Below, piece by piece: positions 7,664 through 14,130 of a stretch of 14,130 nt of DNA; position 1 is the stretch's first letter, and every line of letters starts with the position of its first letter. The DNA lies in assembly GCA_036402115.1 (NCBI GenBank), contig DASWTM010000203.1, positions 1 to 14,130 of the forward strand, in the 5' to 3' direction. The notes below the pieces were generated by a model that worked only from the letters and a program-made list of their open reading frames with translations, was not told the origin of the DNA and ran no database searches. The stretch comes from Chryseosolibacter sp036402115. GTDB lineage: Bacteria > Bacteroidota > Bacteroidia > Cytophagales > Cyclobacteriaceae. The position numbers were made by a program, and so were the translations under genes.

Positions 7664-7685
7664 ACTTTGCCAACTGCCAATTGAA

Positions 7686-10160
7686 TTAGAAAGGATATCC
7701 TATCCCTACATTATACACAACGGGTTCTTTAAAATTGCCCCACTCGCCCTGCGCATTTTGAGTTGCATAGGGTTTGAAAAATCGGGTGCGATCTAATACG
7801 AAACGATCCCCCGGTAGTCTTGCCGGGTCGTAGACTTTAATACCAACATCAAAGCACAGAATTAGGAACGTGAAGTCGAACCGCAGACCGAAACCTGTGC
7901 CAATACCGAGCTCTTTCAAAAATGATTTCGCGCGAAACTGTGAGTTTCCCGTATAGGCTTCGGTCGTGTCGCGAGCATACTGCCGGAATGACCAGACGTT
8001 TCCAGCATCGATGAACAGCGCGCCATCAATGAATCCGACAAGTTTGCTACGAAGCTCAACACTGCCTTCCAACAAAATCTCTCCGGGCTTTTCAAATTGA
8101 TAACTAAATTGCCCATCATCTGCCTTATCTTTATCAGCGGCAAGTTCGCGGGGCTGAGATCCAACTCCTAACCGCCTTGGGCTCCATGCGCGCACGCTTC
8201 GGCTACCGCCTGCGAAATAAAACTTTTCATACGGCAGAGTGTTGTTGCCACTGTAATCATAGGTCATTCCGGTATTAACGCGATAGGCAAGTGACGCAAA
8301 GCTGTTCAGGATTCGGTTTCTCCTAAAGTCAACACCAACTCGCAAGTATTTAAAATACTGCAGACCTTGATCGGTTATTATCTTGGGATCAATAAAATTC
8401 AGGGAAGTACCACCGGTTTCAAATTGACCGCGAATGAATACCGAATTTTTGTCAATGCTGCCGTAGTTGTGATTCCAGGTAATCCCGAAAATCATGCTGC
8501 TCACAAACGATGCGCGGAATGAGTTGACAAGGTTGTAGTTCCCAAGTATAAGGAGGTTGTCAAGGGCCTCCTGAAACTCGGCAGACTTGATATTCGAGTT
8601 GATCAAGCTGACATTTGCCAGAGAAAGTGTGTACTCCGTAGTTCGTTGATTCTGCCATGCATAGGTGCTGGATAGGGTTGTAGCGGCACGTGTATATTCC
8701 GGTCGATCGGTATAGGTGTAGCCTAAGGATAGCCTTGTTTTCGGATTGTATTTGGCCAGACGTACTTGTCTCGCCTCGCGTAAAGGCCAGATGAATTGGG
8801 GGAAGATAAGTGAAGCATTGGCGCCTGCTTCAATACTTTTGTAAATGTTTTCAGAGACGGTGGCAGACGCAACGCCCTCGATACCTGCCCTTGCGTTCAA
8901 TTCAAAATTTTCTAGACCTCGGAAGATATTGCGCTTCTTGAAATTCAGGTTGTAAAACGGTCCGGGAAAACCTTGCGTTACATTAACCCCAGCCTCGTTT
9001 GACCATTCGTAACGATCCACCGGGCTCGTAAAAATGTTGGCAATAAATTTCCCACCCGATGTATCGTACACTACGTTTACAAACTTGAACGCATCAAGGT
9101 TTGCAAGTTGCTTTTGTGTCTCGAACGTCTTTGTGCGGTTGTACAAACTCTCACTGTGGAGAAAAACCCGCTGACTCAGAATTTTTAAACTATAATAGTT
9201 GTCGTAGTAGCTGTACTGGATGTCGCGGTATACACGCTTTTGTCGGGTGCGCCCAGGTCTTAGTACTCCTGCATCAGTAAGGAAACGAACGGAGTCAATC
9301 GTAAATTGTTTGTGATTCTCCCTCCGGGCGGGATCGAGGATCTGGACCATGATTGTAACACGCCTGTCGCCCAGCAGGCTCGTATCCGTTGGAAAACTGA
9401 TATACTGCCTGCTGAAATCATAGTAGCCATTGTCTTTCAACAGGAGATCAATTCGCTCAGCTTCATTGTCAAAGTCATCACTTCGCAGACGTTGGTTTAC
9501 TTTAATAAAGCTCGAGGCTTCATTTGCTTTCACCAGTTTATAAACCGCAGAGTCGCCAATCCGATAAAAAATACTATCAATCGTGTATGGGTTGGAGACA
9601 TCAACGCGATAGGTCAGCGTGATAAATTTGCCAATGTTAGTTGTCGTTGTCGTTACGCGATTGTCGTAATAACCTTCCGAAGCCAGGTAGTTCTTAAAGC
9701 GATTAACGGTGATTTCCACCAGGCCAGAGTCAAATACAGCAACTTTTTCACCCCATTGCATGCGCTGATTGCCGTTGGCGATGAATGACTCCATTCTGGC
9801 AACCTTCTTCTGCTTTTTGAACGAGAGGTTGTTTTTTTTGCGTGTCGATTTTGCCGCTGCAATTTTCGCGTCAAACTTGCGCTCGAAGCGTTCCTTCTTG
9901 CGCACATATTTTTCTTTATTGTAGTTACGCTCGCCCCAGTAGTAGATCGCCACAAGGTGATAAATCGGCAGTCCTAAAAACCTGCGGTTGGGCCGTTGGG
10001 CGTACATTTCGCGCAGTGCTTCTTCATCGATTTCCTTGGGCGCTTTGATCGATTGCTGGATAAGACGTTTCTGATTCCCCTCAAGATGTTGCGTGCCCAG
10101 GCAGCCAGTGAGCAGCAAAGGCATAAGAATCAGGATAAAATATTTACTTTTCGTACTCAA
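7686..10160 (-). CDS. tamL: TamL: TamA/BamA-family outer-membrane assembly lipoprotein
   Basis: Counted from a TTG at 10160, this is 824 residues. The start gives a compact lipoprotein signal peptide (Lys4 and Lys6, then a hydrophobic run) ending in the lipobox LLTGC with Cys20. The frame remains open further upstream, but the longer form would bury the signal peptide and run into the divergent neighbour. A TamL-like region follows (RPNRRFLGLPIYHL, about 56-69), then a Lys/Arg-rich stretch (about 84-120), two POTRA-like segments (about 140-295) and a 16-stranded-type Omp85 barrel. The barrel shows GGSRSVRAWSPRRLGVGS (651-668), equivalent to the loop-6 VRGF motif, and ends in a terminal aromatic (GIGYPF). 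Expected role: outer-membrane protein insertion together with the inner-membrane-spanning TamB. No tamB lies in the window, and the downstream space is repeat-rich. TamL identity is firm at family level. Confidence 0.88.
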   Translation of the reverse strand: MSTKSKYFILILMPLLLTGCLGTQHLEGNQKRLIQQSIKAPKEIDEEALREMYAQRPNRRFLGLPIYHLVAIYYWGERNYNKEKYVRKKERFERKFDAKIAAAKSTRKKNNLSFKKQKKVARMESFIANGNQRMQWGEKVAVFDSGLVEITVNRFKNYLASEGYYDNRVTTTTTNIGKFITLTYRVDVSNPYTIDSIFYRIGDSAVYKLVKANEASSFIKVNQRLRSDDFDNEAERIDLLLKDNGYYDFSRQYISFPTDTSLLGDRRVTIMVQILDPARRENHKQFTIDSVRFLTDAGVLRPGRTRQKRVYRDIQYSYYDNYYSLKILSQRVFLHSESLYNRTKTFETQKQLANLDAFKFVNVVYDTSGGKFIANIFTSPVDRYEWSNEAGVNVTQGFPGPFYNLNFKKRNIFRGLENFELNARAGIEGVASATVSENIYKSIEAGANASLIFPQFIWPLREARQVRLAKYNPKTRLSLGYTYTDRPEYTRAATTLSSTYAWQNQRTTEYTLSLANVSLINSNIKSAEFQEALDNLLILGNYNLVNSFRASFVSSMIFGITWNHNYGSIDKNSVFIRGQFETGGTSLNFIDPKIITDQGLQYFKYLRVGVDFRRNRILNSFASLAYRVNTGMTYDYSGNNTLPYEKFYFAGGSRSVRAWSPRRLGVGSQPRELAADKDKADDGQFSYQFEKPGEILLEGSVELRSKLVGFIDGALFIDAGNVWSFRQYARDTTEAYTGNSQFRAKSFLKELGIGTGFGLRFDFTFLILCFDVGIKVYDPARLPGDRFVLDRTRFFKPYATQNAQGEWGNFKEPVVYNVGIGYPF

Positions 10161-10169
10161 TCGTCCAAA

Positions 10170-10907
10170 ATGCTGTCGAAAGCTGATATCAGGTACATCA
10201 AATCCCTGCAAGTAAAGAAATACCGAAAACAGGAGCAATGTTTTCTGGTAGAAGGAGCGAAAAGCGTGCAAGAATTATTGGCGTCTGATTTTCATACCGT
10301 CATGATAGTGGCAACTTCCGATTTTCTTGCCACCGTATCTGTCCAGGCCGATTGCAGGGTCGAGGAAGTGTCCGAAGGCGTGCTGGGTGGCTTGGGTGAC
10401 TTTCAAACAAGCAACGCAGCAATTGCTGTAGCGCAGATGAAGCCGAACGCGCCCTTGCAGCTTCCCGATGATGAATTCGTCCTTGTGCTTGACGACATCC
10501 GTGATCCCGGCAACCTCGGCACGATCGTTAGAACTGCAGACTGGTATGGTATCACAAAAATTGTAGCGTCATCGGAAACAGCGGATTTTTACAACCCCAA
10601 AGTGATTAACGCAACGATGGGTTCGTTTACCCGAACGAATATTTACTACACACATCTCCCGGCATTTCTTCAAGCCATCAAAGGTCGTCCGGTGTATGGG
10701 GCTTATCTTGAAGGCCAGAATATTTACAACACAGTGTTCCCAAAAGGTGGATTTGTTGTGATGGGAAATGAAGCGCGTGGAATCAGTTCGGACCTCGAGA
10801 AATTTATCTCTCAGAAGATTACAATTCCTCGTTTTGGAAAAGCGGAATCCTTAAACGCAGCGATTGCTACGGCAGTGATTCTCGATAACATCCGGAGAAA
10901 AACGTGA
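10170..10907 (+). CDS. SpoU/TrmH-family RNA 2'-O-methyltransferase
   Basis: This 245-residue protein is a SAM-dependent RNA ribose methyltransferase with a trefoil knot. An N-terminal substrate-binding domain (about 1-95, with LVEGAKSVQELL at 26-37) precedes the SPOUT domain. The three SpoU motifs are all present: DDIRDPGNLGTIVRTA (108-123), VVMGNEARGIS (196-206) and ITIPRFGKAESLNAAIATA (217-235). The RNA target (23S rRNA or tRNA) cannot be told from sequence. The frame extends upstream to 9996, but that part is out of the family pattern and antisense to tamL. The ATG at 10170 gives the usual MLSK...IKSLQ start. Its stop codon abuts the stop codon of the convergent transporter gene with no base between. 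It is divergent from tamL, whose start is nine bases away. Confidence 0.92.
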   Translation: MLSKADIRYIKSLQVKKYRKQEQCFLVEGAKSVQELLASDFHTVMIVATSDFLATVSVQADCRVEEVSEGVLGGLGDFQTSNAAIAVAQMKPNAPLQLPDDEFVLVLDDIRDPGNLGTIVRTADWYGITKIVASSETADFYNPKVINATMGSFTRTNIYYTHLPAFLQAIKGRPVYGAYLEGQNIYNTVFPKGGFVVMGNEARGISSDLEKFISQKITIPRFGKAESLNAAIATAVILDNIRRKT

Positions 10908-11696
10908 TCAGAAGAAACCCTTGCTTTGCTTTGCTGCATCGCTTGAGAGTGCCTCAGCATTTTGTTTGCCGAGGTAATTGTCGATAAGTGAGTGTCCCAG
11001 GTAGATGACCGGTGTTAGCAGCAACGCGACAGCGAATTTGTAGAGGTAGTTGGTGATACCAATCGCAACGATTTGTTGCGTAGGGAAAACACCGTAGAAG
11101 GCGATGAACAACACGACAAAACTATCCACCAATTGAGAAACCAGTGTTGATCCCGTTGCACGAAGCCAAAGCATTTTGCTTCCCGTGGCCGCACGTAATT
11201 TTTGAAATACGAACACATCCACCAGCTGACCGATCAAAAAAGCAGATAAGGACCCGATGATAATGCGCTGACCTTGTCCAAGGATTTTGTTGAAGGCAAT
11301 GTCCATGTTTACAACGTCTCCGGTGACCGGATCTTTCTGCATTACCCACCAGTCTGCTGGCGGCAAATTCATGGTAAAGAAAATAATGATGAACGCGTAG
11401 AGGATCAGGAAGGCCGTGAGGTAACTAATGCGTTTGACTCCGGGTTTACCAAAATACTCGTTGATTAAGTCAGTGGTTATAAAAACGACTGGCCATATCA
11501 GCGCCCCGGCAGTCAGGTTGAAATCCATTTGGAAACCGAGAATGTTCAGATGGGCGGGAGAGAGTCCGACTGTGGCCTCGGCTGAAAAGATTTTTACACC
11601 AATGATTTCCGCTAACAGGGCGTTGGTAATGAAGATCCCGGAGAGAATAACAAATAGCCCGTTTCGCTTTTGTTCAAGTGTAGGTTCTATTTTCAC
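10908..11696 (-). CDS. yhhQ: Queuosine-precursor transporter, YhhQ/VUT family
   Basis: This 262-residue integral membrane protein has about six hydrophobic segments (roughly 14-37, 60-82, 92-110, 143-165, 184-204 and 208-235). Family signatures include FITNALLAEIIGVKIF (22-37), WPVVFITTDLINEYFG (68-83) and RATGSTLVSQLVDSF (179-193). Members import queuosine precursors such as preQ0 or preQ1 for tRNA modification; the transport direction and exact substrate here are inferred. The start is a GTG at 11696. No in-frame ATG exists before the first helix, and the peptide from this GTG (MKIEPTLEQKRN) looks like a normal family N-terminus. The gene is preceded by three palindromes sharing a CTTAAG core and meets the RNA methyltransferase gene stop to stop. 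The neighbouring genes are not queuosine biosynthesis genes. Confidence 0.9.
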   Translation of the reverse strand: MKIEPTLEQKRNGLFVILSGIFITNALLAEIIGVKIFSAEATVGLSPAHLNILGFQMDFNLTAGALIWPVVFITTDLINEYFGKPGVKRISYLTAFLILYAFIIIFFTMNLPPADWWVMQKDPVTGDVVNMDIAFNKILGQGQRIIIGSLSAFLIGQLVDVFVFQKLRAATGSKMLWLRATGSTLVSQLVDSFVVLFIAFYGVFPTQQIVAIGITNYLYKFAVALLLTPVIYLGHSLIDNYLGKQNAEALSSDAAKQSKGFF

Positions 11697-11726
11697 TGTG
11701 CTAAAAGTTGTTGGTTCAGACCGCGT

Positions 11727-11740
11727 CCGGCTTAAGCCGG
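11727..11740. repeat. Palindrome 1 with CTTAAG core
   Basis: CCGGCTTAAGCCGG is a perfect 14-bp palindrome. As RNA on either strand it could fold to a 5-bp stem with a UUAA loop. It is the copy nearest the transporter start (30 bases upstream of the GTG). Confidence 0.6.
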
Positions 11741-11746
11741 CACGGG

Positions 11747-11776
11747 AGTAGCCTCCGACTTAAGTCGGAGGTTACT
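11747..11776. repeat. Palindrome 2 with CTTAAG core, the longest of three
   Basis: The perfect 20-bp core CCTCCGACTTAAGTCGGAGG (11752-11771) is extended by AGTAG and TTACT flanks that pair except for one position, giving about 13 stem positions around a UUAA loop. As plus-strand RNA the odd position is a G-U pair; as minus-strand RNA it is an A-C mismatch. Confidence 0.7.
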
Positions 11777-11779
11777 ATG

Positions 11780-11798
11780 AAAAAGCGGCTTAAGCCGC
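11780..11798 (-). terminator. Palindrome 3: candidate rho-independent terminator after rnz
   Basis: On the minus strand GCGGCTTAAGCCGC is followed at once by five T residues. This would be a GC-rich 5-bp stem with a UUAA loop and a U-tract, placed about 50 bases after the ribonuclease Z stop codon and before the transporter gene. The stem is short. Two related hairpins follow without long T-tracts. Confidence 0.5.
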
Positions 11799-11848
11799 GA
11801 GACACAATATCTAAGGCTAAGCTTTCTTGCTAAAGTAACAATCCGTCC

Positions 11849-12766
11849 TCAATCAGCAATGCTGAAGATCTCTCCTTCATTTGCCAGATAGGTGTTTTCG
11901 AAAATCAATTTCGCCTCTTCGAGCACTGGAGCGAGATCCTTGTACCTCGCGGAGAAGTGTCCGATCACGAGTCGTTGCACGCTGGCAAGCCTTGCTATCG
12001 TTGCGGCTTGCTCTGCCGTGCTGTGCAGCGTTTCGTTGGCCTTGGAAACTTCATCTTTTGTAAAGGTTGCTTCATGAAACAGCAAATCAACGTTTTTGAT
12101 CTTTTCGGCCAATCGCTCCAGGTATGCCGTGTCGGAGCAGTAGGCGTAGCTGCGCGATTTTCGTGGATCCAATGTTAGATCTGCATTTTTATACAAAATG
12201 TTCCCCTCATCATCGGTCACATCTTCACCGCGCTTTAAACTCGCCAGTTGCCGGATCAACAATCCTTGCGGAAGCGTTTCTTTGTTGATCCTTCTTGGCT
12301 TGGGCTTTTCCCTGAATAAGAAGCCGGAACACGTCAGCTTGTGCCGAAGGGGAAGCGTTTCAACCGTAAGGTGATCGTCCTCAAAGATGATTTCATTACT
12401 ATCCTTCGACAACAAATGAAAATGGATGCGGTAGGAGGGGACGGATCTTGAATGCTTGAGTTGTGTTGTGATGATCTCATCCAGCCCTGCATGACCATAG
12501 ATATGCAGATCATTGCTTCTCCGCAGCAGGTGCATGGTGAAGAGCAGACCCATCAATCCAAGGTAATGATCGCCATGCAGGTGACTGATCATAATGTGAT
12601 TGATGCGATGAAAATTAGCCTGATACTTCATGAGTTGCATTTGTGCGCCCTCACCACAGTCGACAAGAAAATAGCGGTTCTGGATCTCTACAAGCTGACA
12701 GGATGGAAATCTTCCAAAAGCCGGAAGCGCTCCGCTCGATCCAAGTATCGTCACATTAAAACTCAT
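11849..12766 (-). CDS. rnz: Ribonuclease Z (tRNase Z)
   Basis: RNase Z is the metallo-beta-lactamase-fold endonuclease that trims tRNA 3' ends. From the ATG at 12766 the protein has 305 residues, the normal size for the short bacterial form. It shows the zinc-binding HLHGDH (62-67), PLRH (139-142, His142), SDTAY (211-215, Asp212), HEATF (231-235), the HST motif (His248) and IGHFSARYKD (268-277, His270). The insert at about 152-200 is where the family's flexible exosite arm lies. An upstream TTG at 12790 would add eight unrelated residues lying within a hairpin, so I prefer the ATG, which directly precedes the conserved FNVTILGSSGALP strand. A STAS-domain gene lies 73 nt upstream on the same strand. 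Confidence 0.95.
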   Translation of the reverse strand: MSFNVTILGSSGALPAFGRFPSCQLVEIQNRYFLVDCGEGAQMQLMKYQANFHRINHIMISHLHGDHYLGLMGLLFTMHLLRRSNDLHIYGHAGLDEIITTQLKHSRSVPSYRIHFHLLSKDSNEIIFEDDHLTVETLPLRHKLTCSGFLFREKPKPRRINKETLPQGLLIRQLASLKRGEDVTDDEGNILYKNADLTLDPRKSRSYAYCSDTAYLERLAEKIKNVDLLFHEATFTKDEVSKANETLHSTAEQAATIARLASVQRLVIGHFSARYKDLAPVLEEAKLIFENTYLANEGEIFSIAD

Positions 12767-12780
12767 TCGCTGTAAAAGCA

Positions 12781-12812
12781 GAATGACCAAAACCTTTGGG
12801 CTTTGGTCATTC
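12781..12812 (-). terminator. Hairpin between the STAS gene and rnz, weak terminator or leader
   Basis: An 11-bp perfect inverted repeat (12781-12791 with 12802-12812, arm GAATGACCAAA) encloses ten bases, with CC/GG able to extend the stem inside. On the minus strand it is followed by TGCTTTTAC, a poor U-tract, and then the rnz ATG about 15 bases later. It may attenuate read-through from the STAS gene or act as the rnz leader. Confidence 0.45.
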
Positions 12813-12839
12813 GGGATTAAATGTTTTTATTTTTCTGGA

Positions 12840-13220
12840 TTAATTACCATCACTGTCTTTCAGGTCTTTCTCGATTTCGTGCATGAACACCGCATCAATC
12901 GCCTCCTCAACTTTTGGAAGGATGTTCAAAACACTATCCAGCTGAGAAATCTTGATCAGTTTGGTGGTGTGATCCGACAACGAAGTGAGGACAAAGATGC
13001 CGCCATCTTCCTGTACAATTCTGTTTCCTACCAGCAATGCACTAAGACCGGAAGAGTCGGTATACTTTACTTCAGAAAGATCGAGGATGATGTTGCGCAC
13101 CCCTTCCGCGTGAAGCGTGATCAACTCTGATTTCAGATTTGGTGCTACGCTTGAATCCAGTTTTTCTTCGTGAAGGCGTAGAAGGCTATACTTTTCCTGC
13201 TTGTCAATAGTGTATTTCAT
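12840..13220 (-). CDS. STAS-domain anti-sigma-factor antagonist (SpoIIAA-like)
   Basis: This 126-residue soluble protein is a single STAS domain. The core strand NIILDLSEV (43-51) leads into YTDSSGLSALL (53-63), where Ser56/Ser57 match the phosphorylated serine region of SpoIIAA and RsbV. An acidic tail (about 115-126) follows the last helix. In the classical system, the unphosphorylated protein binds an anti-sigma kinase of the RsbW/SpoIIAB type and frees a sigma factor. No kinase, PP2C phosphatase or sigma factor gene lies in the window, so the partner is unknown. It starts with an ATG 72 bases after purC and is followed by rnz on the same strand. It could instead work in another STAS role, such as a lipid or protein scaffold. 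Confidence 0.88.
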   Translation of the reverse strand: MKYTIDKQEKYSLLRLHEEKLDSSVAPNLKSELITLHAEGVRNIILDLSEVKYTDSSGLSALLVGNRIVQEDGGIFVLTSLSDHTTKLIKISQLDSVLNILPKVEEAIDAVFMHEIEKDLKDSDGN

Positions 13221-13242
13221 CGTACGAGATAATTCGAGTCCT

Positions 13243-13291
13243 GATTTTGAACGCAGGTATACGTTCTGACCTGCAATATATACTCAAAATC
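13243..13291. repeat. Nested inverted repeats between purC and the STAS gene
   Basis: The outer 8-bp arms (13243-13250 GATTTTGA and 13284-13291 TCAAAATC) enclose inner 6-bp arms (13253-13258 GCAGGT and 13269-13274 ACCTGC). The internal loop is lopsided (2 and 9 bases). No T-tract follows on the minus strand, so it is not a standard terminator. It could be a leader structure for the STAS gene. Confidence 0.4.
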
Positions 13292-13292
13292 C

Positions 13293-14130
13293 TTATTTTT
13301 TTAAGCTTTCTGCGTTAAGGGAATTTAAAGACTTCAAAATACTTTGTTCTATGCGGGATTCGATCTTCGAATAGTCAATCGGCTGTAGCGATTCCCCCCG
13401 GACCTGTTCGTAAAGTTCCTTGTAACGTGCTGATATAGAGGCAACAATTGGGTCGGTCATCTCAGGCACTCGTTGACCATCCTTACCCTGAAAACCGTTT
13501 TCGATCAGCCATTGACGAACAAATTCTTTGGACAGCTGCTTCTGGGGTTCGCCCTTCTGCTGGCGGCTTTCGTATCCTTCCGCATAAAAGTATCGCGATG
13601 AATCGGGCGTGTGCACTTCATCGATCAGGTAGATCGTTCCGTTGTGTTTACCGAACTCGTACTTCGTATCGACCAGGATTAAATTCCGTTCGGCCGCAAG
13701 TTCACTACCTCGTTTATACAATTTAAGCGTATATTCTTCAAGCTGTTTGTAGTCGGCTTCGCTCACCAAGCCCCGCTTAAGAATTTCCTCTCTCGAAATA
13801 TCTTCATCGTGTCCAACCTTTGCCTTTGTTGTTGGAGTAATGATAGGCGAGGGGAGTTTGTCGTTTTCTTTCAAACCTTGTGGCAGCGGCACTCCGCAAA
13901 GTGCACGTTTTCCGGCTTTGTATTCGCGCGCGGCATGACCTGCGAGATATCCACGGACAACCATTTCAACCGGGAACGGATCGCACTTGAAACCAACGGT
14001 CACATTTGGATCAGGCGTTGACACGACCCAGTTGGGAACAATTGACTTCGTTGCTGCGAGATTGAATGCCGCGATCTGGTTCAGCACGCGACCCTTGTCA
14101 GGAATTGCTTTTGGAAGGATGACATCAAAG
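13293..14130 (-). CDS. purC: SAICAR synthase, N-terminus outside the window
   Basis: PurC joins aspartate to CAIR with ATP in purine synthesis. The frame runs off the window: fourteen more codons (FDVILPKAIPDKGR) precede the first internal GTG at 14087, so the visible part is about 278 residues and roughly 30 N-terminal residues are missing. Signatures seen are FPVEMVVRGYLAGHAAREY, the SAICAR synthase motif LVDTKYEFG, and DEVHTPDSSRYFYAEGY with its metal/nucleotide-binding aspartate. The C-terminal extension (IESRIEQSILKSLNSL) matches the long form of about 300 residues found in Bacteroidota, yeast and some other groups. The STAS gene follows after 72 nt on the same strand. No other purine gene is visible. 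Confidence 0.95.
   Translation of the reverse strand, partial: FDVILPKAIPDKGRVLNQIAAFNLAATKSIVPNWVVSTPDPNVTVGFKCDPFPVEMVVRGYLAGHAAREYKAGKRALCGVPLPQGLKENDKLPSPIITPTTKAKVGHDEDISREEILKRGLVSEADYKQLEEYTLKLYKRGSELAAERNLILVDTKYEFGKHNGTIYLIDEVHTPDSSRYFYAEGYESRQQKGEPQKQLSKEFVRQWLIENGFQGKDGQRVPEMTDPIVASISARYKELYEQVRGESLQPIDYSKIESRIEQSILKSLNSLNAESLKK

Noticed and set aside
9306..9788. 160-codon open frame on the plus strand
   Set aside because: It is antisense to the POTRA region of tamL and has no family features.
9996..10169. Extension of the RNA methyltransferase upstream of 10170
   Set aside because: The added residues are antisense to tamL and do not resemble the family N-terminus, which begins at MLSK.
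10161..10271. Extension of tamL to a TTG at 10271
   Set aside because: It would add 37 residues before a good lipoprotein signal peptide and overlap the start of the RNA methyltransferase gene.
11697..11848. preQ1 riboswitch upstream of the transporter
   Set aside because: I could not see the small H-type pseudoknot pattern with an A-rich tail; the region is explained by three palindromes.

Overview
The window looks like a chromosomal stretch from a Bacteroidota bacterium, probably of the Cytophagales type. The evidence is a fused alpha/beta 2-oxoacid dehydrogenase E1, a TamA-like outer-membrane protein made as a lipoprotein (TamL), TAnnTTTG-like promoter boxes, mostly weak Shine-Dalgarno sequences, and short intergenic repeats. 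All large reading frames are intact. The window opens inside a CheB/CheR fusion gene and closes inside purC. No rRNA, tRNA, CRISPR, transposase or phage gene was seen. The longest non-coding stretch is about 218 bases.

Region 1 (1-5288, all minus strand) is the most interesting part. Read in transcription order, it holds hemF (oxygen-dependent coproporphyrinogen III oxidase), a bphO-type heme oxygenase, a bacteriophytochrome with only the PAS-GAF-PHY sensory core, and a large CheB-CheR fusion carrying a heptad-repeat signalling helix. The last three genes are packed tightly: a 14-nt overlap, then a 1-nt TAATG overlap. Read together, they form a path from porphyrin to heme to biliverdin to a red/far-red photoreceptor. 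The photoreceptor stops where a histidine kinase would normally begin, and a separate multi-domain signalling protein follows at once. The proposal that the CheB/CheR protein is the output module for the kinase-less phytochrome is an inference.

Region 2 (5368-7467, plus) encodes the fused E1 of a branched-chain or related 2-oxoacid dehydrogenase. It is divergent from hemF and is followed by a 218-nt intergenic region with a 46-bp tandem repeat and a 24-bp perfect inverted repeat.

Region 3 (7686-10907) holds tamL (minus) and a SpoU/TrmH-family RNA methyltransferase (plus). Their start codons are only 9 nt apart. The tamL start is best placed at a TTG that gives a compact lipoprotein signal peptide.

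Region 4 (10908-14130, all minus) holds, in transcription order, purC (partial), a STAS-domain anti-sigma-factor antagonist, ribonuclease Z and a YhhQ-type queuosine-precursor transporter. Each gap between these genes contains a potential RNA hairpin. The gap before the transporter has three palindromes sharing a CTTAAG core, and the first one transcribed resembles a rho-independent terminator.
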